A stretch of DNA of 64,000 nucleotides from Vibrio sp. RE88 (lineage in GTDB: Bacteria; Pseudomonadota; Gammaproteobacteria; Enterobacterales; Vibrionaceae): the NCBI RefSeq assembly GCF_013113835.1, contig NZ_VTYQ01000001.1, forward strand, positions 124,001 to 188,000. The letters run 5' to 3'. Within the stretch, counting starts at the first letter, position 1. Every line of letters starts with the position of its first letter. The position numbers were made by a program, and so were the translations under genes. Below, piece after piece: positions 8,215 through 16,762 of the stretch. A model generated the notes under the pieces. The model was not told the DNA's origin, did no database searches, and saw nothing but the letters and a program-made list of their open reading frames with translations.

Positions 8215-9000
8215 ATGGGCAAATATCGACGCCGCAGAGTCGTATGGGTTCCTCGTGGCTACCGACTCAAATCCCGCTATCGCAAAGCTAACAAAACTCA
8301 ACCGGTAGAAGCGACTGTGCAGGAAGAGTCCGTTTTTTCGTCACCGGAAGAGTCGGAAAATACACCACCCGTTTCCCAGGCTAACCAAGATTCACCTTCA
8401 CCAAAAGAACCACTCATGCAAGAGACGGCAGAAGTAACAAGCACGACCAACACCGAAAGCAAACTGGCGGAATTTGACGCCGGCTTTAACCCTTATCAAA
8501 CCTATGTGCAGGATCTGGCGCGCTGCCTGACCAGCATGCCTAAAAGTGTGTTTACGGCCAGCTCGGAAGAGAAACCAGAGGTGCCTAGCGATGCCAACCA
8601 TGTAGAAGAACCTGTCGACCACCTAAAAAAGCCATCAGAGCCCGTGCGCCCAAAATCTGGTAGTGAACGCCTCAGGCTCGAGCCAAACGCTTTACCACAA
8701 GACGATTCCAAGCCCAAAGCCAAGACTCAAACAACCAAAATCAACTGGTCTCAGCCTTCAAGCTATCAGGGCCATTCAAGTTACCCGTATCAGTTTAAGT
8801 TTGTGGCCAATGGCACATCAGATCATAAGCAGGAACCTGCAATACCAGAAGAAGATAAGCATGGCTTTCAACATGCTGAAAATAAAAGACAAACGGTGGA
8901 GAATTCCGCTCACTCAAAGCCTCAAAGTGCATTTCGACAACCTAATCTTCGCTGGCTCACGGGCGTGCGTTCCTGCATGCGTGCAACGGATCGTCAATAA
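8215..9000 (+). CDS. low-complexity, basic-start protein, unknown (possible C-terminal frameshift)
   Basis: The 261-residue protein starts with a very basic, aromatic segment (YRRRRVVWVPRGYRLKSRYR). A long Pro/Glu/Ser-rich region with no recognisable domain follows. AAGGGGG precedes the ATG. The last 20 or so residues look unnatural (GVRSCMRATDRQ). Another frame, open to 9064, reads like coding sequence there (NNPKRVNYCTKYVVPEKP) and would bring the stop to 20 bases before the next gene, matching the spacing elsewhere in this operon. A one-base indel near 8950-8990 is therefore possible, real or from sequencing. Function unknown; a disordered linker or nucleic-acid-binding protein is conceivable. 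Confidence 0.6.
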   Translation: MGKYRRRRVVWVPRGYRLKSRYRKANKTQPVEATVQEESVFSSPEESENTPPVSQANQDSPSPKEPLMQETAEVTSTTNTESKLAEFDAGFNPYQTYVQDLARCLTSMPKSVFTASSEEKPEVPSDANHVEEPVDHLKKPSEPVRPKSGSERLRLEPNALPQDDSKPKAKTQTTKINWSQPSSYQGHSSYPYQFKFVANGTSDHKQEPAIPEEDKHGFQHAENKRQTVENSAHSKPQSAFRQPNLRWLTGVRSCMRATDRQ

Positions 9001-9084
9001 CCCCAAAAGAGTGAACTATTGCACCAAGTATGTAGTGCCTGAAAAACCTATTCTGCGGAGGTAACTACTCAACAGGAGAAACCA

Positions 9085-9792
9085 ATGAGACAACTACTAT
9101 TTCGCCTTTGCGAAGCTTCTGACGGACGTACCTTCGCATTCCTGACTGACCAGCCTGACGTTGAAGATTATTTTGATAGCGGCTACAAAGTCGCTTATAA
9201 GTATCGAGACGGGCACAAAGGGAAACAACTCCTAGCCCGCTGGCGAAACTCATACTCGGTGAAATCACAGAACTACAGTCAGGTTCCAGAGCAAGATGAA
9301 CTGCCTGAAGGCGTCCAAAACGCGTTTGATACTATGATCTCCAGCCTGATCCCAGGTGTCGATGTCTTCTTCTGCGATTATAACTTAGCCATCGAAGCTG
9401 ACCTGCCTATTTGCAATCAGGTCATGGATAACTACCGCTCTACAGACTTCGTCCTCTTCTCGTGTGAAGAGCTGATCGGTAACGATCCTAATACCCAGCC
9501 TTACATGGTGTCTTATGCAGCCCCTCGCTACCCAGAGTCGGGCAACACAGGCAGCCAACACCGTATTTACAGTAAAACGGATGGGTTCGCTTTTGCTCAG
9601 GCGGTGAATGCCATCGTCAACCAAAGAGATCGTGATGCGTTAAACGGTGGGCATATTCGCTCAGAAGTGGATACCTACATCAGTGAACCTTCCGTCAAAG
9701 AGTCCGTCGCAGAACAGGTCATCAACCGCTTTGTCGAAACGCTGCCGCAGTTTAACAGCAACGTGAAAGCCCTTAGCGCACCCACTGAATAA
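9085..9792 (+). CDS. divergent receiver-like domain protein
   Basis: The 235-residue soluble protein has no clear family, but its C-terminal half follows the strand pattern of a response-regulator receiver domain. VDVFFCDYNL puts an Asp at residue 98 where the phosphorylated Asp would be. VLFSCEE puts Ser126 at the switch Ser/Thr, and RIYSK puts Lys164 at the conserved Lys. The acidic pair expected on the first strand is not evident, so it may be a non-phosphorylated pseudo-receiver. A good AGGAG precedes the ATG, and the next gene follows after 21 bases. The resemblance is read by eye and tentative; role in the cluster unknown. Confidence 0.65.
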   Translation: MRQLLFRLCEASDGRTFAFLTDQPDVEDYFDSGYKVAYKYRDGHKGKQLLARWRNSYSVKSQNYSQVPEQDELPEGVQNAFDTMISSLIPGVDVFFCDYNLAIEADLPICNQVMDNYRSTDFVLFSCEELIGNDPNTQPYMVSYAAPRYPESGNTGSQHRIYSKTDGFAFAQAVNAIVNQRDRDALNGGHIRSEVDTYISEPSVKESVAEQVINRFVETLPQFNSNVKALSAPTE

Positions 9793-9813
9793 TCCCGACC
9801 GGGAGGACTCTTA

Positions 9814-10665
9814 ATGCGATCAGACCAAATGTATTATGCGGCCTTCAGCGCCGCATTATTGGCCGGAGCAGAGCCCGGCCTCGCCCAACGGCTGGCGTAC
9901 CAACTGGCTTATCTGGCTCTTTCCTCCCCAGTGCAAGAGGAACCGCCCGCTTGTGAAAGCTCATCAGATTTACCTGAATGGTCACAACACTCACAAGCTG
10001 GTAAACCCATGTCGATACGCCCGATTAACCCTCTCAGCCATGTAGACTGGCTCAATGGTGGTGCACTGAATGAACGAGGTTCCAGACTCGGACAACACGG
10101 TATTTCCGGTCACTACCATTACTCTCATGAGCCAAGAGAGGTCAATCGACCACCCAAGCAGCCAACACCTGAGGAGAAATACGCTGGCAAGATCAATCGT
10201 GCCATCTTATTGGCAATGACCAATGCAGATAGCCTCGCCACCAGCAAATTTGTTGCTGCACTGTACCAGTACATGACAGTCGCCAAACCGAATGGAGCGG
10301 ATGTTCAGCACGATTACTGGCTACTCATGCACACCATCCGCTGCTTTTTGTTTGGTACGACTTTTCAATGGCAATCGGGTTATGCCAAAAGTACCGATTC
10401 AAGGCAGCAAAGCAAACCTATGTATCCGGTCATCAAAGCATTGTGGTCATGCTTTGAAGGGGGAATTGAAGAGCCTGAGCTTTCCGATATTTTGTCTGAG
10501 CAGCTCAGTTATTTTTCTCCCACTCAGCAAGTTCAATGTCTATCTTTGGGCACAGCCTTTCGTCCAGAACTATTGAACGATTACAACCTTGCTAATCATG
10601 CCAGCCAGAGCAGAGTGTATCTACATGAATTGGATGATGCGCAGCTATGGCTAGAGAACGCATAA
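9814..10665 (+). CDS. unknown soluble protein
   Basis: This 283-residue protein has an Ala-rich helical start (residues 1-38), a disordered Pro-rich stretch (40-125) and a folded C-terminal half with many aromatic residues. GGGAGGA precedes the ATG and the gene lies 21 bases after the receiver-like gene, so both are probably co-expressed. I recognise no domain or catalytic motif. Confidence 0.65.
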   Translation: MRSDQMYYAAFSAALLAGAEPGLAQRLAYQLAYLALSSPVQEEPPACESSSDLPEWSQHSQAGKPMSIRPINPLSHVDWLNGGALNERGSRLGQHGISGHYHYSHEPREVNRPPKQPTPEEKYAGKINRAILLAMTNADSLATSKFVAALYQYMTVAKPNGADVQHDYWLLMHTIRCFLFGTTFQWQSGYAKSTDSRQQSKPMYPVIKALWSCFEGGIEEPELSDILSEQLSYFSPTQQVQCLSLGTAFRPELLNDYNLANHASQSRVYLHELDDAQLWLENA

Positions 10666-10767
10666 CCGCAACCTAACGCCAGCATCCCCTATTCTATGCT
10701 GGCTTATCCCGAGTTTCTGCCCACTTCGATTGATACTCTGAACGCATCGCTCTTTCGGAGAAACCTT

Positions 10768-11361
10768 ATGATTCAGCAATCACTACTTAGCCATCTCGCC
10801 GGCCAGCACGATTTCAACAAAGCGAATCAGGTCATCGCCATGCCTCAGGCAAAGCCTTTTGTACATTCCTGGCTCACGCTCGATCTCAGCCTGTCGCTGG
10901 CTCAATCTTCAGATATCGAGGATATCCATTTCGCCTCCCCCTACAGACATAATGACGAATACCTCAAATTTGTTAGCAAATCGGCTTCCGTCGAACCTTG
11001 CGACAAACGCTACGCGTCAAAAGCGGATCTGCGTATTTCAACGCCGGGTAAAAACCTTTGGTTTGAATTTCACGTTCTGCATCAGGACGAATTAGCGTCA
11101 AAAAAAGATCGCAACAAACTCTATGACGATACCAAACGTGTCGCATCCTTACGTAAGTCTTTACCCGAAGATGAAGTGATGCTGCTGGTCGGATTATGGG
11201 GAAGCTTCAGTGGCGAAGACATCAAGCATTTCGAGCCATTGGATAACAACACTCAGTGTGCGTATGTGCTTGATACCAGCTTAACGGGCAGCACTCAGAT
11301 TGCGCGGCTCAGTCATATGAAAAAAGAAGGGGAGCCACGTTTTCTGCTGGCTGCATTTTGA
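10768..11361 (+). CDS. unknown protein with possible PD-(D/E)xK nuclease-like core
   Basis: The 197-residue protein starts at the ATG at 10768, which follows CGGAGAAACC; an earlier in-frame ATG at 10696 has no ribosome-binding site. The segment KADLRISTPGKNLWFEFHVL has the strand-turn-strand form and the D...E spacing of the PD-(D/E)xK fold (Asp87, Glu100). A His replaces the Lys of the ExK triad, and a helix with KLYDDTKRVASL follows. If that fold is right the enzyme may be inactive or altered. It closes the plus-strand cluster and is followed by a hairpin. Confidence 0.6.
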   Translation: MIQQSLLSHLAGQHDFNKANQVIAMPQAKPFVHSWLTLDLSLSLAQSSDIEDIHFASPYRHNDEYLKFVSKSASVEPCDKRYASKADLRISTPGKNLWFEFHVLHQDELASKKDRNKLYDDTKRVASLRKSLPEDEVMLLVGLWGSFSGEDIKHFEPLDNNTQCAYVLDTSLTGSTQIARLSHMKKEGEPRFLLAAF

Positions 11362-11382
11362 GACGGGACATTAGTCCCGCTC
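11360..11382 (+). terminator. hairpin after the unknown cluster
   Basis: CGGGAC-ATTA-GTCCCG, extended by GAG/CTC around one unpaired A, begins at the stop codon of the last cluster gene. There is no T-run, so it may act as an mRNA 3'-end stabiliser or with Rho. It also sits just past the stop of the convergent SDR gene. Confidence 0.5.
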
Positions 11383-11397
11383 CCAACATCATGGTTA

Positions 11398-12312
11398 TCA
11401 CGCGATGTAGCTTTCAATCGCGGCACGCGCATTATTTTGAATATGAACGTTGGCAAGATCCTTGAACAACTTACTTTGCTCTCCCAGCGGACCCGTTAAC
11501 CCAGACTCACTGGCATAGAAAGTGCCACTCTTGAATTTGTCATCCAGCAGCCCATCCACAAAGCGCTGTGCACCCACTTCCAATTTATGCACTTTTCCCA
11601 GCATCAGCATGACCTGCATCATTCCCTTCATCATGTACTGACGCATTGGGCTAAGAGTATCAAAGCCTTCCGTACCTGTTGTCGCACCGGGGCTCATGGT
11701 CACAAAGCGGACTTGAGGATACTCACGAGCGATGGACGACATCCAAAGCGCCGCCATATACTTCACAGGCCCATAAGGGACCGTCGCGTCTTTTTGATGG
11801 TTGTATAATCGCCCTTCACAAATGTCCGCAAATTCCTGAACCGACGAGCTTTTCAGCTCAGGGCGTTTCATTCCCATCGACTTCACACCACGCGCCGCTT
11901 CAGAACCGGCATACAATGCGACCTTGTTGAGTTTATTGGCTTTTAGCAGACCGTTCGTCAGCGCCACATGACCAAGTAAATTCACCGCAACGATTTGGGT
12001 TACGCCAGCGCTGTTTCGCTCATAGAAACGTGCGCCACCTGTGCCACCCGCATTCATCACCAGTGCATCCACCGCTTCCGGTAGGGCTTCAACCGCAGCG
12101 TTAACTGATGCAAGATCAGAAACGTCGATATCCACAATATCAAATATGGCTCTTCCGGTTTGCTCCTCCAGCTCTCGCTTGGCAACCAGAGCTTTAGTGT
12201 AATTGCGACACCCTAGATAGATCTTCTCGATGTTTTGATTGGCCGCCAGCTGTCTCGCTGTTTCTTTACCTAAACCTGCATTCGCGCCTGTAATTAATAC
12301 ACTCTTCACCAT
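11398..12312 (-). CDS. short-chain dehydrogenase/reductase
   Basis: This 304-residue protein belongs to the SDR superfamily of NAD(P)(H)-dependent oxidoreductases. The nucleotide-binding motif is TGANAGLGKE (TGxxxGxG), NAGGTGG stands for the NAG motif, and YGPVK supplies the catalytic YxxxK. Its length and single-domain form resemble the retinol-dehydrogenase/protochlorophyllide-reductase-like group; substrate not predictable. GAGGTGAAAC precedes the ATG. It stands alone on the minus strand, convergent with the unknown cluster. Confidence 0.88.
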   Translation of the reverse strand: MVKSVLITGANAGLGKETARQLAANQNIEKIYLGCRNYTKALVAKRELEEQTGRAIFDIVDIDVSDLASVNAAVEALPEAVDALVMNAGGTGGARFYERNSAGVTQIVAVNLLGHVALTNGLLKANKLNKVALYAGSEAARGVKSMGMKRPELKSSSVQEFADICEGRLYNHQKDATVPYGPVKYMAALWMSSIAREYPQVRFVTMSPGATTGTEGFDTLSPMRQYMMKGMMQVMLMLGKVHKLEVGAQRFVDGLLDDKFKSGTFYASESGLTGPLGEQSKLFKDLANVHIQNNARAAIESYIA

Positions 12313-12453
12313 GTTTCACCTCTAAATTTGACTATTGTTGCAGCTAATGCGCCGTCTTGATGGTGAAACTTTATCAACTCAGATGAAGCCGTTTTTGATA
12401 TTTCTTGCGCTCTTTGAGGTGATTTCAATTTGGCCCCCTCTTCTAGACAAACA

Positions 12454-12483
12454 AAAAAATCCGCCAGTAATGGCGGATTTTTT
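12454..12483 (-). terminator. bidirectional intrinsic terminator
   Basis: AAATCCGCCA and TGGCGGATTT form a stem with loop GTAA, flanked by A-run and T-run on both sides. It lies 17 bases after the stop of the minus-strand nucleotidyltransferase-fold gene and works best for that gene. Confidence 0.88.
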
Positions 12484-12499
12484 CCTTACATCGACTGAT

Positions 12500-14476
12500 T
12501 TAACCTTTCAACTGACGATACAACTCCATCAGTGGATAGCGCACTTGAACAAGCATGATCGTTTGCAAATAGATACCCAACAAATCTTCACAATTGGAAG
12601 ACCTAAGCTTATATGGCACACATGAATCCAACGCTGCCCACGGCCCGTTGTTCTGACCACCTACCGCTTCGTAATAATCGTTAGAAGGGTTGTTGTTATC
12701 CAAGTTAGCGTCAAGAGTGAAGCAGATGTAAGTCGTATGAGCTCGGTTGTTCTGGTTCAATACTCTTTGGTTCATACCTTGTTGTATCTGGCTATTAAAA
12801 CTGACCAGAATCTCTTTCGAGTTCACCGTCTCAATCACTCGAACATTATGGATATTGGTGGTACCAAACTTTTTGCTCTTCAGGTCAACAGCTCGGTTTT
12901 TAATGTCTGTATAGGCGTTGGTATTGACGGTAAGCTTAACTAGCCCCAGAGGGAAATCCATATTCTTAAAGAAGTCCTTACTGTCAAGTTGCAACCAAGC
13001 ACTCAACAAAGCATCGTTAACCACTTTGAATTTGTCGTTTGGATTGACCTTCTTCGATTTTGGCTTGAGCAGTATTGATAGTGCGGTGTTGACTTGAGAG
13101 AAGGTTAAAGGGTTAAGAATGCAGGCTTTAAGGTTAGGTAGGTTTTTCATCAGTTTGTTGACATTACTTTGATCACAAGCCGCAGTGAGCTGCAAACCAG
13201 ACCCCGTGATCGCTAAGTCATAATTACCTTCTACTGCTTTATTGATGTAACCATTCACGTCACCGGTCGGCCCTTGCTCATTGACGGAAGCCGCAAAGTG
13301 ATTCACTTTACCGAGCAGATCATATTTTACCTGCGGGACGATACCTCTACGATGTGTACCGTTTTGCTGGTTGGGAATTTCTTGAATGGTTGCCGCGTTT
13401 CCAAGTGCTTTAAGATTCGCTCGGTTGTTGTTCAAACCGGCAATGGCATACATGGCAGCAGCTGCCCGTTTCTTTCTCTTTGCTTCTTTATGTGGGCTAC
13501 CACTCACCCCTAATTCAATTTCACCAATAAGCAGTAGGTTTTCAAACAGCATATAGCGCCAACCCGGGATCTTAAAATCGCCGTTCTGGTCATCGTGCAA
13601 TACCGTCACTTCATCCTTAGCTGAAATATAGGATTCAGGGTTACCCATACGCGGTGTCGATAAATCGACAACTTCAGATTTAAATCGGATATCCTCAGTA
13701 TTACCGCCATGGGTGATCCTGAAGTCATACACAATGGCCAAACGGTAGAGTAAGAAGCCGGGGATGGTATGGTTAACATAGATAGTTGGAGTACACTGGG
13801 GCTGATAACCTAACCCACTGATATTATCGGTCATCGCGTGTGAAACCGTATCACCAAGTCCAAATTCAATTCTCTGAGTGTGATTGTTGAACAAACGATG
13901 GTTACGCATATCCCATTCAGGCAAATAACGCATATCGCGACCGACTTGGTAGCATCGACTTTGGTTATCCCGATACGCCACAGTTATTGGCCCGACGAGC
14001 CCAGTCTCTTCTCTGACCACATTTTCAATGATTCCCAATAACTCTCCAGTTAGCCAGTTATTCATCGTGGTGTTCATACCCACGGTGACATCATTTGGCC
14101 CTACACCCGCTCTCAGAGCTTGTGCGGCATCCTCTAGCACTTCAATCATTGCATCATGGACAGTATTAAGCTCCGCGTTTGGATTGGCACCCGTCGCCCA
14201 CTTAGTGTACGTTGCCAAGTCAGGCATCACCTGAAAATCCCAGTCACTCGTTGGGTGCCCACCAGTATCCAACTTGGTTAACGCAGCCCCGCCCTTTAGG
14301 TAATGGTAATAAATGTTATTGGTGTTGAGACCTGCTTTCGTACGCAGCGCCGCATCAGCCCTTAACGCAGCAGCTTCCGTAGGTACTGCAACAACTTCAA
14401 GAAACTTCTCGGTAATTTCGCTATCGACACGACGCTTAATTTCACGCGCTTTTTGCTGAATGGCATTAATTGGCAT
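12500..14476 (-). CDS. large nucleotidyltransferase-fold protein, unknown function
   Basis: The 658-residue soluble protein carries a nucleotidyltransferase-superfamily signature: KGGAAL at residues 61-66 (the GG/GS motif), DWDF with Asp78 and Asp80, and a candidate third acidic residue in SEVVDLS (Asp271). This is the pattern of Pol-beta-like nucleotidyltransferases, which include antitoxin and toxin nucleotidyltransferases and tRNA-modifying enzymes. The remaining 380 residues are unrecognised. CAGGAATC precedes the ATG and a strong terminator follows. It is monocistronic and divergent from two other unknown genes. Whether it is a conflict-type enzyme, as often for such folds in accessory regions, is inference. 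Confidence 0.7.
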   Translation of the reverse strand: MPINAIQQKAREIKRRVDSEITEKFLEVVAVPTEAAALRADAALRTKAGLNTNNIYYHYLKGGAALTKLDTGGHPTSDWDFQVMPDLATYTKWATGANPNAELNTVHDAMIEVLEDAAQALRAGVGPNDVTVGMNTTMNNWLTGELLGIIENVVREETGLVGPITVAYRDNQSRCYQVGRDMRYLPEWDMRNHRLFNNHTQRIEFGLGDTVSHAMTDNISGLGYQPQCTPTIYVNHTIPGFLLYRLAIVYDFRITHGGNTEDIRFKSEVVDLSTPRMGNPESYISAKDEVTVLHDDQNGDFKIPGWRYMLFENLLLIGEIELGVSGSPHKEAKRKKRAAAAMYAIAGLNNNRANLKALGNAATIQEIPNQQNGTHRRGIVPQVKYDLLGKVNHFAASVNEQGPTGDVNGYINKAVEGNYDLAITGSGLQLTAACDQSNVNKLMKNLPNLKACILNPLTFSQVNTALSILLKPKSKKVNPNDKFKVVNDALLSAWLQLDSKDFFKNMDFPLGLVKLTVNTNAYTDIKNRAVDLKSKKFGTTNIHNVRVIETVNSKEILVSFNSQIQQGMNQRVLNQNNRAHTTYICFTLDANLDNNNPSNDYYEAVGGQNNGPWAALDSCVPYKLRSSNCEDLLGIYLQTIMLVQVRYPLMELYRQLKG

Positions 14477-14616
14477 CTTAGATTCCTGTTTACTGAACTA
14501 AAGGTTGGAAGCGCGCCTTTACGTGGAATTTGTTAACTCATCACAGCTCAAAAGTTGAGCGGTTACGAAGACGCACGGCTCCCTCCACTCTAACTAGGCA
14601 ATGACTCCAATACTTT

Positions 14617-14649
14617 GGCGAACCGATGTGAAACCTAGGCGAACCGATG
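14617..14649 (+). repeat. 12-base direct repeat, 21-base period
   Basis: GGCGAACCGATG occurs at 14617-14628 and again at 14638-14649. A spacing of 21 bases is two turns of the helix, as expected for paired binding of a regulator. Confidence 0.6.
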
Positions 14650-14783
14650 ACGAAGCTTGTAGTTTTATAAGCCAGCGAATCGCTTCCATTTCTCAACTCA
14701 GCATTGCATACCCCGAGAAGATCACAGCTAACCCTGAGTGAATCCTTCGGCACATTCATATAGTTGAACCACTTCATGTGTAA

Positions 14784-14811
14784 GTCGTCAGCACAACGTC
14801 TGACGGCTTTT
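14784..14811 (+). terminator. terminator-like hairpin upstream of the 51-residue gene
   Basis: GTCGTCAG and CTGACGGC pair over 8 bases (one G-T wobble) around an 8-base loop and are followed by TTTT. It could end a short transcript from the intergenic region or attenuate the 51-residue gene. Confidence 0.5.
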
Positions 14812-14868
14812 GAAATTCCACGCCTTGGACGCATCGTCCAGCCATTCAACCTAATTGGAGTGACAACA

Positions 14869-15024
14869 ATGCCAACCAACACTAATCCGTTAAGACAGGG
14901 GGCTTCAGGCAGCTCAACTGAAAACGAGAGTGCCCCTCTCACAACCAGCCAACAGCAAGCTATGGATGAGTATCTGTGGCAACAACTCATAGCGTTAGAA
15001 AACATGAACGCAGAAGAACAGTAA
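14869..15024 (+). CDS. 51-residue polar protein, unknown
   Basis: The start at 14869 follows TTGGAGTGACAAC; longer forms upstream lack a ribosome-binding site. The product is polar and disordered at first (Asn, Ser, Thr rich), then helical (LTTSQQQAMDEYLWQQLIAL). It lies 10 bases before the 509-511-residue gene and is probably translated with it. It may be a small partner or chaperone for that protein; this is inference from position only. Confidence 0.5.
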   Translation: MPTNTNPLRQGASGSSTENESAPLTTSQQQAMDEYLWQQLIALENMNAEEQ

Positions 15025-15034
15025 GGAGCCCGTG

Positions 15035-16567
15035 ATGACCATCAGAAATAGAGCGTGTAAGCATTTGGCTTCAATCCTCAAAAGCCGAGGGGATTGGGAA
15101 AAGGGCATGATACAAATGGATGTGGACACGATACCTGAGAAAGTTCAGTACAAAGAGTGGACGCATTATCTGTTGACTAGCGGTGACTTCGTGTACTTCC
15201 TGTATCAGGACTTTCCGACTGTTTTAGCCCATATGCAGACTGTGCTATCAGATTTACTCGCCAACAAAAATGTGAGTACACACACCTCCTTCTTGGATTC
15301 GCTTATCAACTCAAGCTCGAAAGAATCCGTTAAGAGCCTGAGTGGTGCTCAAGTCCACCTAGCCAAAGCAAGTAAACTATGCCCCAGCCTTGTTTCCCCT
15401 CTTGTTTTAGAGAAATCCAATGCTGCAACGATGGCTCAAGCTTTGTATGCTGATCTCAAGACCAGCTTCAATGGCATTAAAACCGAGATATCTGAATATC
15501 CTAAGAAGCTCCCGAAAGATATTCTTGATACTAACCCTGCTTCTACAAATTATGCCGATTGGTTAATGCAACTAATTAGCTCAGATTCCTTTAATCTGTT
15601 CTGCAACGAATATTCCCCACAAGCCATCACAGCGATGAACTTTTTGTGGCAAAAAATCAAATATGACACACATGTTGTCACCAGCACGGTAGAGGCGCCT
15701 TATGTGGTCTGTAGTGGATTATTTAGCAGCGACACCCCCGCCAACAAAGATGGTTTCGTCAAGTTCTTTGACGAGCAACTGGAGATCATCACGAAGAAGC
15801 TTGATTTTCCGACACCTGAAATCGAGGCGCCTGAATCGATCCATTTCGTCTCGATTCCGTTCGAGAAGATGCCACTCGCAGGCTTTCATTCGATAGATAC
15901 GCTCATTACCCAAGTAAACCCAATGCTCGATTTAATTAAAGCCACACAGCGCCAGACCAGCGAAGAAACTTGGCTGGAGTGGTTCACTAAAAAAATCACC
16001 AGCATTCCAACAAAACTAAAAGATAATGCCCGCAGCATTTTATGGTTTGCACTGGGTCAAATCGCCAGTAAAGGGGGAACAGCGTTAGGCCTCCATTTCG
16101 GCGGAAACTTGCTGACTCCATTAACCGCAACGGTCGACTTTAATGTGTATATGGCCAAACAGCTGCTTCTATACGATCTCAAGCAACATGGCAAAGAGAC
16201 GCTCAAACTCAAAGACGACGATCCTGTTGTGGCATCCATCATCTTGGCAATCGACAATATTGATTGGGCGGCCGTGCGCTACTCATTCAAAGTCACGCCA
16301 TTCGGTCTGCTTATTTCTGCTTACAGTGGATTTAAATGGGTAGCGAGAAAAACGGGCGTGAGCGATGGTGATAAACCACAGGCGCAGAAACTGTTAGAAG
16401 TGGCCGATCTAATTCACAATAAAGATCACCACAATGATGCTCAGGTGCGCCTAGCACTGATTACCATTTTCCACTTAATGGAGCAAAAACCACACAAGTT
16501 CGTCGAGATCATGACGTGCCGAAAAGATGCTGCTATCAGTACTCTCGCAGGTAAACTAAGAGTCTAA
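15035..16567 (+). CDS. unknown protein with hydrophobic C-terminal segment
   Basis: This protein of about 510 residues starts at ATG 15035 or at the adjacent GTG 15032, both after AAGGAG. The first 330 residues appear soluble and helical. Around residues 335-375 a Gly-rich hydrophobic stretch (FALGQIASKGGTALGLHFGG) could insert into or bind membranes. I recognise no family. It follows the 51-residue gene closely and ends with its own terminator. Its place between a nucleotidyltransferase-fold protein and a VasX-type effector suggests accessory or conflict genes, but no direct evidence supports a toxin role. Confidence 0.65.
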   Translation: MTIRNRACKHLASILKSRGDWEKGMIQMDVDTIPEKVQYKEWTHYLLTSGDFVYFLYQDFPTVLAHMQTVLSDLLANKNVSTHTSFLDSLINSSSKESVKSLSGAQVHLAKASKLCPSLVSPLVLEKSNAATMAQALYADLKTSFNGIKTEISEYPKKLPKDILDTNPASTNYADWLMQLISSDSFNLFCNEYSPQAITAMNFLWQKIKYDTHVVTSTVEAPYVVCSGLFSSDTPANKDGFVKFFDEQLEIITKKLDFPTPEIEAPESIHFVSIPFEKMPLAGFHSIDTLITQVNPMLDLIKATQRQTSEETWLEWFTKKITSIPTKLKDNARSILWFALGQIASKGGTALGLHFGGNLLTPLTATVDFNVYMAKQLLLYDLKQHGKETLKLKDDDPVVASIILAIDNIDWAAVRYSFKVTPFGLLISAYSGFKWVARKTGVSDGDKPQAQKLLEVADLIHNKDHHNDAQVRLALITIFHLMEQKPHKFVEIMTCRKDAAISTLAGKLRV

Positions 16568-16589
16568 CTCTTTTGTTACGGCTCGATTC

Positions 16590-16614
16590 AAGCCCATAAA
16601 CCATTATGGGCTTT
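16590..16614 (+). terminator. intrinsic terminator
   Basis: AAGCCCATA and TATGGGCTT form a stem with a short A/T-rich loop, followed by T-rich sequence, 22 bases after the stop of the preceding gene. Confidence 0.8.
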
Positions 16615-16698
16615 CCTTCTACCTACAAGACGACTTTTCTTACCTTTCCGCGTTGAACTTAAATTCAATCAAAACCAAACTTTTCGCCATTATTTGTT

Positions 16699-16717
16699 GA
16701 TAATGATTTTCATTCGT
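16699..16717 (+). promoter_or_regulatory. candidate Fur box
   Basis: GATAATGATTTTCATTCGT matches the classical 19-base Fur box (GATAATGATAATCATTATC) at 14 of 19 positions, with the first nine identical. It lies 46 bases before the start of the 184-residue gene and overlaps the spurious upstream start of that frame, which supports the later start. Confidence 0.7.
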
Positions 16718-16762
16718 ATAAATTATCACTCTGATGATATCAAGCTAACGGCGGAGGCCAAT

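Larger units (their letters stand above)
14477..14868. promoter_or_regulatory. 392-base divergent intergenic region with direct repeats
   Basis: This region lies between the divergent nucleotidyltransferase-fold gene and the 51-residue gene. It contains GGCGAACCGATG twice (14617-14628 and 14638-14649) and a terminator-like hairpin on the plus strand (14784-14811). An open minus-strand frame crosses it but lacks a start signal and normal composition. It may hold divergent promoters or a small RNA. Confidence 0.4.

Noticed and set aside
12335..12625. 96-residue plus-strand frame between the SDR and nucleotidyltransferase-fold genes
   Set aside because: It runs through a strong bidirectional terminator and into the 3' end of the opposite gene.
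14764..14868. upstream extension of the 51-residue gene to ATG 14764
   Set aside because: The extension has no ribosome-binding site and would cross the terminator-like hairpin; ATG 14869 is better supported.
14541..15005. 154-residue minus-strand open frame over the divergent gap
   Set aside because: It has no ribosome-binding site, unusual composition (many Cys, Arg, Ser) and overlaps the 51-residue gene; probably chance.
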